Positions 39,001 through 49,606 are shown, counted from the first letter of the stretch. The stretch: DNA of 64,000 nucleotides from Lingula anatina (GCF_001039355.2 NW_019775438.1:152118-216117), one strand, 5' to 3'. Translations and numbers: made by a program. The notes: generated by a model from the sequence alone, not told the origin.

Positions 39001-42000
39001 CTTAGTCCAACACTTCCATGCACCAGTGCTATATTTTATATAATTTTTTTTTCAAAAAGTTTCCCCCCATGATTTAATTCCCTACTACTACAACTAAGAC
39101 ATGCACTACAGTGGCTGCCATTACCAGCATGACAACAGGTGCGAATGCCATGCAAGCACCTGTCACACACTGAGTGATACAATGGCTACCTGACACTACT
39201 TCCCTGCCTTCCATTATGGTCACTCTGCCTTCACCTGCCAACTCCAGGCGACTGTCATCTTTGGTTTCATAAGATCTTTGACTTTATATGATAGCATGTT
39301 TTCTTTAATATACCCCATGAACAGATACAGGTATGGCTCTTGTTATGCTCACCTAGGGCCTCACCTGACTATTATCTATATTAACTGAATTAATCCATGT
39401 CGTACATGTACCTTAATAATGATAAATATAAGCCCATTCTTTTTTTTTCTTTTTGTAAAAACTGATACAGTTTAGAATATCATTAGATGGGTTATAAGTC
39501 AATAGAGACTGAACTATGACTTCAAAATATGCTCCTCTAACTGTTACTCAAATGACACCAATCCAAGAGTCAATTTTAGACCACAATGTTTGTCTTCCGT
39601 ATCTTTAAACATGTAATGTACACATGGTGAAAACCGAGGTGCAAGCTGGCAATAAAACAGCTATCCTAACAAAACCCACCGATTAGTGCATTCTCTTAGT
39701 GAAATAAAAATGACCAATTTTTTTTTCAGCTGAGGCCCAAATAACCCCTGGTTCAAAATCTATAGAAAACCCTGATCATGGCAGGTTCAAATTTCACCAG
39801 TAATTAACATCATTCTTCAAAATTTGTTAATATCCCACATTTTAGACCACATTCAAATGTCTTCCCATGGGTCAACAGTTTTCTTTTATCTCACAGTAAC
39901 CATCATGGTCAGCATGAATGAAAATATGGGATGAGCTAATTTCACCTGCAATTTATTCCATTCTTCTCCTGAGTGTTAATGTCCCATCCTTATTTGAGCC
40001 CGCATGGCAGACACATTTCTCCTAATTAAATAGACGTGTTACATCTGGGGACAAGTACACAAAACAAACCACAATGAGGTGAAAGTGGATGGAAGAAGCC
40101 ACTGCACCTCTTTTCCTGTCAACTTAGGCAGCATTTAAATGGCATTTGTAATTCCGTGTTACTGAATTCATTAATGGTTACTCACAGATCAAAAGTTAAG
40201 TACATTTTCAAATTGGGATAATGTTTCATTGAACCTGTAAAGAATTAAAATGTAAAAATGTAAAATATTCAAGAATCACTATATTTAATACATTAAGACA
40301 GCCCATGACTTGGGGGGGATATATTTAAGGGTTTAGGGTGGGTGAAGTAAGAGGGTATATTCAAACATTTATTTTTTTTATCTGATTACTGGGGTATCTA
40401 TGTTAATTGCATTATAATGTAAAACAGTGCATCAATCTTGGAGTGACTCAAACCCCATAAGAGGAAAGAAAGTAGCACGATAAATGGCAATAAGACGCAT
40501 TACCTGACTGTAAGCACAACATATACGGCCCTTTATTGCAATAAAAAACCCTTCTTATTGATCAAAAATAACCTTTTATTATATTAAACATGCTTCCATT
40601 GTGTGCACAGTTCGCCCATTTCCACCTAGATACAGCGCTATCGGCAAACTTTCCAATCTATAACCACAGCGTAATATGTTGAATACAATGGCGTCAATCA
40701 AGCAAATAAAACAGTAAAAAGGAATCAGGAAACTGCCTAACCATGCTGTCATTCTGTACGTAACAATAAGCAGACCACATCTCCGCCCTTGTAACACTTC
40801 TAGTACAACCTCTTTTTGTCACCTTAACGCGCTGACAATGAACGTGTTACTGCGATGTAGATAATACACCTGGTTTACTCCCCCCTTGCTGTGCACTCAT
40901 TAAACATTTAAAGCACATGTCTTAAGGTGCATTTCTACTACTAGTAGATCTATATGTAAGCCTTAACTAAGTTTATAGCTACATAAGCTGACTGTGTGCC
41001 TTGCACGATCATGTTTTTCAGCTCTTTATCAATACGTCAGCCTCATTCTCGTCAGTTAAAATGTTTCAACTTATATCAGTATTTTCATCCTCAAAAGAGT
41101 TACAGCTCTATAAGAACATGCATACCTTTTTTTATCAAAACTAAAACTTCACATAACCCTGTTCTGAACACAATATCAAACACAATGCTCATAAATTTCA
41201 TTTACATCCTTTTTTTGTTTTGTTTTGTTCACCCAAAAATCTGGCCTTTGCCCAAGTCCCAATAGCCATAGCATGCCTGTCAGTGCTGGGTCCTAGATCT
41301 AGCTGCATGAACAGACTCCGTTCTGTCTAACCCTGCACGCAATGTAAAGAAACACCACGAACTCCCCCCTAGGCACACCAGCTACACGACAGGCTAAAGT
41401 ACGAAATGAAAGACTTTCTAACAGAGTTGTCAACTGGTAGTTATCAGGTTGTCAATTACAAGTATTCTGTTCCACCTGCTTGCTGACCGCAGAATGACGG
41501 AGTAGTGGGGGGGACAATACACTCCATATACATGGGCAATCTATGGATTCTTATATTGGACACTTTTTATATACACAAGAGACCCGATTCTTGTGTCAAC
41601 TAAACAGATGTAAAACTTTAGCCAAATCCATATCCCTGGTTAGAACAAATTGATAAATTGCCCATTTTAAAACCAGTATTTTCAATTTTTTGTTACCCAA
41701 AAAGTGAATTATTGTCAGCATTTTGTGAAAAAATATATGGCAATCTGAGCCTTGATATGTTTGCATGTAAAATTGGACCCAGCATGGGGTCCTGCAGATA
41801 CATTTGTTTCTCATATGGTTCAGTGGTGTTAGAACCAGAGGTTATTTCAGAAGAGAAAATCACACTGGTGTGGTGGGTTTGGTACTACATTTTGAGTTAA
41901 CAGAGGTCAAACAAAGTACTATTGTTAATGCAAATGAGAAAGCAGCCTTATCTTCTGTCAAATTCTATCTTTTTAAGTTCTAATTATGATTCTATATGAC

Positions 42001-45000
42001 CTCCTTTCAAGAGAGCCAATGTCCTTTAATAAAGTTCCAAAAACATGCTTATAATTGAACTTATTCTGTTTATGTTTATCTGTAATTATTCCAAAGCACA
42101 AAAAAATTGGGGACCATCTTTTATACATATATCAGATCAGTCCCCTTATCAGTCTCAGTGAAAAGTTGTTCCCAGGTAAAGAATCAGTAAATATTCAACC
42201 ATTCTCCGTCTGTCACATATACAGATATGTCTCCTTGTTAGACATATGACCGCAGATTATGAGATTAGACCAGATTAACCTGGCAAAGACTTGATGGCAG
42301 GTCAAGTGGTGGTTTATATTAATATTGTCTCTACTTTTCATATAAACTGACATCTTAATTTGACACAAAAAAATAAAAAATTACTAGATATCATTACACT
42401 TGTATTACCAGATCCTAAGAATTACAGCTTTGTATAAGTAACTGGCTCGCGCTGCCAGTAATTACGCCGCGGGACATTCAGGGCACAGACCGTGATCATA
42501 AGATACCGCGAATAGAAAATAAATTTTTAGAAAATAGACTTTCCATGTGAACGAAGCCCTAGACACAAACAAGGCCAGGTATGAATCCCAGCTATTGGTA
42601 GTAAGAGGCTCCTCTGAGTAAACAGTGATGAACCTCAAATGGGATCAGTGATGATCTTATAACAGGATCTAAGCTAATCTGTTTTATTCACCAACTGATA
42701 CAGGATTTAATCTCCACAACACATGGTGAAACACACCTTTACTTTAAACCTCAGTGAGTCTTTAGGCATGTTTCCAGTGGAGATGAGTTGACCTGACTCA
42801 GTTTGAACCATTCTAGAAGGCAGTGTTATGATAAGTTCACCACAGAGCAAATCTTATCCCCTTTCTACCCCGCCCACTGTTAGTAACATAGTAGTGAGCC
42901 TAACACCATAAGACCAGCTTGTAATGAGCTAATCATAATCTGATGAGGTTGGTGGCAATGAGTAGGGCCAAACCCAACTTAAAAGGACACACACCTATTT
43001 CTGCTTTAGGTTGGTATGAACACCTCAGTTCAGACAAAAAGTGGGTGACAGGAGACCCATATTCCCTCTGGCACTTCTACCTTCTAAGTGCATTCCAATT
43101 TCAAAATAGCTCAGATTAAAATTCGCCTGGCTTTGGCTTTATACTTTTCACTTTTACACCTTGCTGTTCTGATATATTCACTGTTCACATTAGTCAAACA
43201 ACTCTGACATTTAAACCTTCCTTTAGCTGCTTTGGGGTAAATGGGTGATGCACATTTATAAATGAGTCTCAGGCAAAACAGTACTATTTCCTTCTTATCT
43301 TTGAGACAAAATGGACAAGACATGCATTTTCACTCACTCTCTTAGGGATGTTGATAGACTTCTAATTACAGATCTCAGTTTGACTTCCGTTTTTCACCCA
43401 GCCTCTTAAAGATGTTGACAGATTTCTAATTATGTGGATTGGTTTTATTTTACACATGGAAACTATTTTGTGCACCACCTCCAAACTATTTTTAATTTAA
43501 AACTTAAGTTGAGATAATTTTATCACCCCCCCCCCCCCAAAAAAAAAAGGGAAAAAAGTTACTTTTTGAAAAAGAGCTCATCATTTCATTCCCTACATTG
43601 CAGTCACCCCCAACCCCACCCCCCCAATCTAATGGTTACCCTTTACCTGGGAGACATACAAGTACCATCAATTTGTACAGTTTATAAAGTCTGATGACAA
43701 CATGTTATATTACCCAATGCCCTTATCAGTTGGACCTAAGGGGAAGAAGGCACCATTCCTATGCTTCAAGCAATGCTCACCATGCAGTTTCTTGAGGCCT
43801 AACAGTAACTCAATAAGACCTGCCCTAAGGTAGTACACGTACTACCTGAGGACATTCCAAACAGTTTCCTTAATTCCCACCTTTAAGGTTCTTTGAACCT
43901 CTCAAAGGGTGCATATCAAAACCACTTCACATAACATCCCATCTATCTAGACACACGTTAGATAACTCAAACCCATCTGCTGTGATTTGTTCAAATAATG
44001 ATTTATATGGTTTACATTTGACATTTAAGTGAAAAGCGGATGGAAAAATACATTGATGTACAATATATTGTCTTATGATGGGGATCTGATGTTAACTAAC
44101 ACCTTATTGATGGAAGTTTAAAAATCCAAGACCAAAAGCCTCTAAGGTTATACTTTGAAAGTTATAAAAGAAAAACAGAATGATAGCTTATAGTCTAGTA
44201 TTCATATAATCAACTGTAATTCCCACACCACATAAGAATTATGCACACAACATTATATCAATATCGGTTTATATTGAATAATATCTTACCTTCCGTGACC
44301 AAGCATCTCTCTCTGGGCTTATCAAGGAACGACTACAAGTTTCATATCCTCTACCAGCCCAGCCTTCATCTGGGGTAAAATGGAGGGGCAGTGATTCTGC
44401 ACTAGTATTACCATTTGGTAGTAATTACACATAATAATACCCACCCGTGATCAGTGAAAGGGAATTTTAATTGGTCTCTTTTCACCTAGACGTCTGTGAT
44501 CTCGGAGCTACTATGCCAGGTGATGATGAAGGGATACAAAAATGATATTGGGATAATTGCTATCTAGCACCATCTCTCTGTGTGTAATGATAACCAGTAT
44601 CAAGAGATAAGAGCTATACTATGGGGACGGGTTATTAGATTCCAAGGGCACATTCCTGTACCTCGATTTAAGTGTTAGGACACAGATAATGTACTCTACA
44701 TATAGCAAGGACAGATGTCAGGTAGGGTTTGGGTTTAGGGTTGGGTTTCAACTGTTCTGAATTTTTGGAAGAAAATAATCCCCTCCCCAATTATCAGCCA
44801 TCAAAAAGTGATCCCCAAGTTCTAGTTTATAAGTGTTTGGATAAAAAATTGATTCCAATTTTAATAGTATTTGACAGTGTATGTTATGGTGTCTCTCAAA
44901 AAAGGAGAGAGAATGAGATGTTACAAACAGTACAAATTCTGTGTTCTTAATTTACAAGAGAAGACATCTCTGTGTTGTTTTCAATGTTCAACATTTTCAT

Positions 45001-48000
45001 TGATTAAAGGGATAATAACTCTTCGTTTTGGCCAAAAAATGAATTTTCCTGGAGTAAACAACAATTTTCCCATAGTTACCAATGGTTAATGGATCCATTT
45101 TTACATTCAAAGTTAGTCCCTGGTTTTTTTCTAAAAAGTTTGGTTTTTTGTTAAAATCTCTTAAGAGATTTTAACAGAGTATAGCCATCAATGGAGGTCA
45201 CGTGGTCTAAAGACAAGCTCAGATATCAGAATAATAGCTATAACTGCCGTTTTTGTGGTAAAACAGAATATATTACATTTCTATGAGTTATTCACAATGT
45301 TTTTATTGTGAAATATAGATCTCATACAAAGAGTTATTATCCCTTTAACATCTGGACTTGACTTGGGTTCATATGAAAACTGTGACACAGCCCCTTCACA
45401 TAGTGACATCTTAGAGCTGCATCTGCTTGAAGCGAAGATCAAAAAGTTATCTATGTAAGGCGGAGATTTGTCTTTCTACCTAATCCTCTATGTCCTGGTA
45501 GAGTCTCGTTCATAATAGAAATAATCCTTCGATCTGTTGACATATTTATCTGTGGACACTGAGGGAGGTTTTATTCAAGTCTGACCATGCTGTGGGACAA
45601 CTAGTAACCAGGATCTCTTAAACCATGACATTTGCCATTTTGTACATTCCTCTGTGATTCTTCTATCTTACAGGATAAAATATAATATTAATTGCAACAG
45701 ACGTACAATTTCTTTTATTAATCTCCCAGCTGTTAATGGATGTGACCCCAAATCACAGTTTAGCCCATTTCTATTTAAAAGATAATGTGATCATTATACA
45801 GCTTAGCTTTAGCATGAAATGCCATATGGCCAATCATGCAAATTATAAAACTAAAATATAATATCAAAATGGATAACTTAAAATATGTGCAGTTGTTTGT
45901 CTCAAATATGTATAATTACCTATGGCCTGTGGTGGGTCTGGTAGATTTAAAAAATCAAACTGAAAACTAGTTTTTTTCAGTGACAGAAAAATATCACCAA
46001 GTTTTAGCACCCTGACAGTGATGCATCAAGTTAAGGACCTGCCGTGTAAAAGACACTTAACTCAGTCACATATACACATGCTGGCGTTGAAGAGTTCAAG
46101 ACACATCCGCTTATTGTCGCTCCCAAACTTGTGGAGAATATTGTCAACAAATACCACAACCGCAAATCAACTGTTAAAATACAGTCCAAATAATTTCTTA
46201 TCAGACAATGGAGCATATTGACCGGGTCATACATGGTGTGAAAATTGCCCTTTGTTACACACAGATGAATATGATGAGCATCAGCAAAGGTGTTTTTCAA
46301 GACTAGTTATTAATTTCATAAGAACAACATTTCTTTTTTGCTCATCCCGAGAATTTTCACATACCTTTTTAACAACGAGATAAACTCTACACTAGTAAGC
46401 ATAATCTACTTCACAGTTAAAATCTCCTGAAATCTACCCTAAATCAAGACTCAAAACTAAAACCACAGCAGATTGAGTGATATTATCTTTTGATTGGTGT
46501 TTATATTAGATCTACCAGCTTTCTAGCTATCACTTAATTAAACCAAACCCTGGTCTTAATCAAGGTTTAATGAAATAAATGATGGGTCCTATCATATCTC
46601 TCTGTTCATTTAATACCCACCAAATTGGATTACGACAACAAACAAGGCAGGCTGATTAAGTAATAGCAATGGAATCCTCCTTAGGTACACTAGTTAGCAT
46701 ACTAACGGGGCAAAATTGTAAGGCATGTTGAAGGATCTGAATATAAATGGTCTAATTTTCATCATAATGCAGACTTTAAGCCAGCCTTAATGCAGAACAA
46801 TGTAGAGAGACTTGATTGTAATTTATGATGTTTGAGATAAGATATCCTGGACGACTTTTTTGTGACCCAATTAATATCCAGGGCTCTGCATTACATGTTC
46901 TTACCTCAATTTCTTATCTAAATTCAACTTTAAGCACAGATAAAGCAGTTCTATTACCCTTTTTTTTTTAGACTAAAAAAAATCGAAAAAAAAATCTAAA
47001 TTCTTAGAAGTGAAAGGGTTTTAGTGAAGTCTATCTTTGTAACAGCTGAATACAACAAAGAACTTCTTTTTCATCTTTTCCATTTTAAAGTGGCTGAGAT
47101 TCTGAACAAATCCACGTCATTTGACTTATTTATAATGACTCATACTTTCAAGTCTTCATGAAGACACCATGTTCAATTTCAATACAGCTGTACTATCTCT
47201 ATTGTAGTCCCAGTGGAACAGCTGTTCCTTGATCTTATATTAAACCAGTTCCACATACTCTGTGATAATATTGCTGGTCTTCCCTGGGGTGTTCTATAGA
47301 ATACATCGATCCCTTTCATTAAGTTTCTAAATTAACACTATCACAATATGGTAGTGACAGATATAGCTGGTGGCTAATTTCTTATTTTTGACTTTCTGAA
47401 ACTGGCCTTAGGGACACGAACTTCTTTCATGATCTTGAGTAATGTGGTGATCAGAAAATGAATCCTAAGCAATGTTTTGACTTATCAACAATAGTCAATT
47501 AACACAGTCGAGGTCATTTCTATTCTTTCTTTCCTGTTTATTTCCAATACTTCAACTCATAACAAATAACACTCACTGATGTGTCGATCATACCCATACC
47601 ATACCGCTACCCTCTACCAGGGCGACTGATAGATTTTTACAGATATTCACAGATATGGCTCTAGCAAGATAGATGGTCATTTTGGGCTGAAGTCATATAT
47701 CTGTGAATATCTGTAAAAATCTATCAGTCGCCCTGGTAGAGGGTACCATACCGCTATATAATACAATATATAATATAATATTTTTTCCTCACCTCCAATA
47801 GTGGGCCTCAAATCCTGGGCACTGATCTTCACAATTCTGGCAGGCCAATCTAGGCTTGCTTGCATCCATCATATGCTGCTGATGTTGAAGCTTTATATTA
47901 CTATCCATAACTTGTGAATCCATTGTATTATCTTTAATACTAATCCGTGGTTTGGTGCTATTATCCATGTTCCTTTGTTCTTCCAAGTGTGCCATTATTG

Positions 48001-48017
48001 AAATCCATGTGATTTTA
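12004..48017 (-). CDS. prickle: Prickle planar cell polarity protein (PET-LIM), 767 aa
   Basis: Coding exons on the minus strand are 47793-47995 (start ATG at 47995), 25994-26171, 17147-17398, 15024-15227 and 12004-13470. All have AG/GT borders and matching phases and sum to 767 residues. Order: Cys-rich N-terminus ([13 protein letters not shown] about 51-63, [14 protein letters not shown] 69-82), PET domain about 100-205, LIM1 209-270, LIM2 274-330, LIM3 334-392, and a long low-complexity tail. Near the tail's end is the Prickle-typical [17 protein letters not shown] acidic patch, then a basic stretch and the prenylation motif CIVS. Prickle is a cytoplasmic core component of planar cell polarity that binds Van Gogh/Strabismus at the membrane and counteracts Dishevelled/Frizzled. 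It is about 65-75 residues shorter than vertebrate PRICKLE1/2, mostly in the tail. The span includes probable haplotype duplications in introns and 3' UTR. Confidence 0.93.
15024..15227 (-). CDS. prickle: prickle exon, LIM1
   Basis: 204 nt, phase 0 at both ends. It encodes [18 protein letters not shown], then the LIM1 ligands [10 protein letters not shown] and VYCGRH, and ends KPRCAACDE, which opens LIM2. Acceptor TTTCAAG at 15228-15229 and donor GTGGGT at 15023. Confidence 0.93.
15315..15344. repeat. (CT)n microsatellite
   Basis: About fifteen uninterrupted CT units in the prickle intron just upstream of the LIM1 exon. Confidence 0.95.
17147..17398 (-). CDS. prickle: prickle exon, second half of PET domain
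   Basis: 252 nt in phase 0. It encodes [52 protein letters not shown] and RKREALGRG, all hallmarks of the PET domain in Prickle and Testin. It ends SCYE, whose cysteine is the first zinc ligand of LIM1. Acceptor TTTGTAG, donor GTATGT. Confidence 0.93.
18107..18512. repeat. Two adjacent 200-bp copies of a (GT)n(GA)n segment separated by one N
   Basis: 18107-18309 and 18311-18512 carry the same (GT)n-(GA)n array followed by the same unique 150 bp (GCATCTATAAAGCAACC...). The N is at 18310. This is most simply an assembly overlap not collapsed at a length-variable microsatellite. Confidence 0.85.
24051..24081. repeat. (GA)n microsatellite
   Basis: About fifteen GA units inside the 8.6-kb prickle intron. 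Confidence 0.95.
25994..26171 (-). CDS. prickle: prickle exon, first half of PET domain
   Basis: 178 nt. Its first base completes an Arg codon with either upstream 5' exon, then [26 protein letters not shown], and the highly conserved [18 protein letters not shown]. It ends KPDQ before donor GTGAGA, in phase 0 with the next exon. The acceptor is preceded by a T-run and TTTCAG. Confidence 0.93.
27270..27407. repeat. Inverted repeat around a single N
   Basis: ACTACAGCACCCTGAGCTTCAGAGCTA near 27270-27296 faces its complement TAGCTCTGAAGCTCAGGGTG at 27378-27397, with a C-run and the N (27377) between. Either a small hairpin element or a misjoined contig end in reverse orientation. Confidence 0.5.
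28966..28999. repeat. C-run plus (CA)n microsatellite
   Basis: About eleven C followed by about eleven CA units. Confidence 0.9.
29167..29255 (-). other. Possible exon with strong donor in prickle intron (weak)
   Basis: On the minus strand an open stretch after a TGA reads [19 protein letters not shown] and ends IPCQ exactly before the donor-like CAG|GTACGT at 29167/29166. Its phase (0) does not fit the next prickle exon at 25994-26171, so it would have to skip to a phase-0 exon or belong to another transcript. There is no domain match. Confidence 0.15.
30699..31199. repeat. Two copies of a 250-bp segment around the N at 30949
   Basis: 30699-30948 and 30950-31199 are almost identical; a third copy starts at 36582. 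On the minus strand all three hold the same short frame starting [12 protein letters not shown], which I do not assign to a gene. The first pair is the overlap between one contig end and the start of the large duplicated block. Confidence 0.8.
30950..36513. repeat. Large duplicated block, copy 1 (5.56 kb)
   Basis: Collinear with 36582-42021 over its whole length, with many substitutions and small indels. It differs by a 212-bp insertion at 31889-32100 and lacks about 135 bp that copy 2 has near 39770-39900. The copies begin directly after an N (30949 and 36581). Best read as two haplotypes in tandem. Confidence 0.85.
31889..32100. mobile_element. MITE-like insertion present in only one of two copies
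   Basis: Copy 2 has the uninterrupted sequence TTTCTTTGATTAATG. Copy 1 has a 212-bp insert flanked by the duplicated CTTTGA (31883-31888 and 32101-32106). The insert ends are imperfect inverted repeats: CCAGAG...TTAGATCGATCTA at the left, TAGATCGATCTAAAAGCTCTGG at the right. No coding capacity. Confidence 0.8.
36514..36580. mobile_element. Truncated inverted-repeat element end at a contig border
   Basis: These 67 bp (starting AGCGCATTCTCAACGAATTAAG) follow copy 1 and are absent from copy 2, which continues with different DNA. The first bases resemble the GAGCGCATTC end of the element at 2304-2570. The sequence is cut by the N at 36581, so the rest of the element is not visible. Confidence 0.4.
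36582..42021. repeat. Large duplicated block, copy 2 (5.44 kb)
   Basis: Second copy of 30950-36513. It starts immediately after the N at 36581 and runs to GAGAGCCAATG at 42021, after which normal single-copy intron continues. Confidence 0.85.
44290..44369 (-). CDS. prickle: Candidate alternative 5' exon of prickle (short N-terminus)
   Basis: A strong donor (GGAAG|GTAAGA) ends this stretch at 44290. Spliced to the PET exon at 26171 it gives ATG at 44304-44306 and the start [15 protein letters not shown], in frame. An in-frame TAA lies a few codons upstream of this ATG, so it would be a true start. Upstream at 44370-44372 is CCCCAG, usable as acceptor if a non-coding exon precedes it. Drosophila and vertebrate prickle genes are known to use alternative N-termini in front of the PET domain. 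Coding part would be only 17 nt. Confidence 0.45.
45004..45348. mobile_element. MITE with TTAA-flanked 20-bp inverted repeats
   Basis: Left end TTAAAGGGATAATAACTCTT and right end AAGAGTTATTATCCCTTTAA are perfect inverted repeats, bordered by TTAA (45004-45007, 45345-45348). TTAA is the target site of piggyBac-type transposons, but the terminal bases are not diagnostic. A perfect 26-bp palindrome lies inside at 45150-45175, centred on CTTAAG. No coding capacity. Confidence 0.75.
47610..47743. mobile_element. 134-bp MITE with about 47-bp perfect inverted repeats and TA target site
   Basis: CCCTCTACCAGGGCGACTGA...CACAGATAT is mirrored by ATATCTGTG...TCAGTCGCCCTGGTAGAGGG. TA flanks both ends (47608-47609, 47744-47745), as for Tc1/mariner-type insertions. 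It lies 50 bp inside the intron from the first coding exon of prickle. Confidence 0.85.
47793..48017 (-). CDS. prickle: prickle first coding exon (long N-terminus)
   Basis: Acceptor CTTTTCAG ends at 48018 and donor AG|GTGAGG begins at 47792. The first ATG in the exon (in ACATGGATT) opens only a short frame that stops. The next, at 47993-47995, opens the frame that continues into the PET exon (W-R-K-I-C), so I chose it. The 67 residues are Met/Asp/Asn/Gln-rich, then [17 protein letters not shown], a Cys-rich segment also known upstream of the PET domain in Prickle/LIMPET relatives. Bases 47996-48017 are 5' UTR. Confidence 0.85.
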
Positions 48018-48953
48018 CTGAAAAGAAAAAAGGTGGTGTTCCCATTAAACATAATACAATAGCTTAGACTGACAAATGTGGGAATGACTTACAACTAGCA
48101 TTAGTACCTTTTCATGTGTTGAGCTTCATTGTTTACTAGTGGTAAATTATTAACATCAACCGAGATGTGTAAATAAGCAAAAAAGATCAGCAACAGGACA
48201 CACAACACCTATCATATAACTTACGAGTGAGTGTGAAATTCATGTTGACAGCAATAAGACTTTTCTTATGACATCACAAGTTGTAAAATTTACACAGTGA
48301 CAGCACATTACAAAACTCCTCACATCTTTCCTGCTGTTACACCAATAAAGTATTCTGCACAATACTGACAATAATATGAAACGGCAATAGGTCACCATAA
48401 AATTTATAAGCTAATGTTTTAACATGCAATATTTCGTGTAAGGCAGTCAAGCTCTGACAGGGAATTAATTGTGTAGTCGTAAAACTTCAAAGTACGAGGA
48501 TGAAGTAGAAATGGGTAGCCATAAAACTTAAATGGTTTGCCACCGACGGTCTTTCAAAATTCGGAAAGCTACTCTTGTCGTGTTCCATCATTCCACTTAG
48601 TTTAACCGTACGTGGACCAGAATATTTAAGTCTGAGGAGACGCTTAATAACTCCCCATGCCTCTAACGTAATTCTGTTAATCCGACAGCTAAGAAAATCG
48701 AGCTTACCTGCTGACAGATTTCGATTAACTCTACGGTAACTGCAAGAGTATGCGACATCCAAGCGTGACTGTGAGTGTTCATTTCTTCGAACTTGTACAT
48801 TTCACTCTGATTTTAACATTTCTTAGTCGGTTTGAACCGTAAGACGAACAGACAGCTTTAATTGTAACCTTATGTCAACACTGGCAAAATATGAACCCAA
48901 AGTGTTGACGGTTTCTGTTAAAAAGTAAGTGCAAATTTCACAAAGCGACTCAC
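48018..48953 (-). other. prickle 5' intron
   Basis: AT-rich with no coding frame recognised. A second donor-like site (CAG|GTAAGC at about 48706/48707, minus strand) could end an alternative non-coding first exon. Confidence 0.4.
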
Positions 48954-49020
48954 CTGTCGACCTCAAGATTTCAAATTACATTGAGCTGGCTCCGCCTTCT
49001 TAGTGACGTCACGGGCACCT
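48954..49020 (-). promoter_or_regulatory. prickle: Probable prickle 5' non-coding exon end and promoter with CRE palindrome
   Basis: On the minus strand TCGACAG|GTGAGTCGC at 48954/48953 is a near-consensus splice donor. The acceptor of the first coding exon lies 0.94 kb downstream. About 50 bp upstream of the donor is TGACGTCA (49004-49011), the full CREB/ATF palindrome, in a locally GC-richer patch. The exact transcription start is not visible. Confidence 0.4.
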
Positions 49021-49451
49021 TGACATTTGTTGATTGATTGATTCAGAAAACTTGCCATAAATGCCTTTGTCAATCCTTCCGGCAATGCCAATGAAATATT
49101 TGTTTGCGCTATACACAATAAAGGCGGGGAATTGATTGGATTAGGGCAACATTCGAATAGAGGTCTGAATTAGTAGCGTTGCCAAAGTAAACACTCATTA
49201 TTGAATAGGCTGTGAGCTGTCTAATGGAGCAGGAGTGGTTGTGCTTTCTGTACTGGTTGTACTAGTTGAGCTCAACTAACGCAATCACATTTGTAAAAGT
49301 TATTTTGCATCAGCTTCAAGAAAAGAGAAAAGTTGAAGAAAAGTGTTAATTTGTCTAAACTGTTGAAACAATTATGAGGCTATAGACATCAGAAACATAA
49401 ATTACCTCTTATACCGATGGAGACGTAGAACATGTCAACCATATGCTAATC

Positions 49452-49459
49452 TATATATA

Positions 49460-49510
<51 letters not shown>
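49452..49510. repeat. (TA)n microsatellite
   Basis: About 28 TA units with one interruption, between the prickle promoter and the coiled-coil gene. Confidence 0.95.
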
Positions 49511-49514
<4 letters not shown>

Positions 49515-49606
49515 CTGTTCTATGTTATAGTTACTAGTATTGTAATTGATTGTACCTTTATGTGAAGGTGTTCATCAATAAAGAATCTGAATCTGAATCT
49601 GAATCT
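49515..49606 (+). mobile_element. 3' tail of a retroposon ending in (AATCTG)4
   Basis: TTGTACCTTTATGTGAAGG, then TTCATCAATAAAG and four AATCTG repeats at 49583-49606. Short-unit tandem tails after such a 3' end are typical of truncated non-LTR retrotransposons or SINEs that use them. The 5' part is not recognisable; it may start inside or beyond the (TA)n array. Confidence 0.5.

Larger units (their letters stand above)
26172..47792 (-). other. prickle intron 1 of coding region, 21.6 kb as assembled
   Basis: Contains the candidate alternative 5' exon (44290-44369), the 5.5-kb duplicated block (30950-42021), two MITEs with readable target sites (45004-45348, 47610-47743), and simple repeats such as C/CA at 28966-28999. 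Apart from the weak candidates listed separately I see no coding exon. Removing one haplotype copy would shorten it to about 16 kb. Confidence 0.6.
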
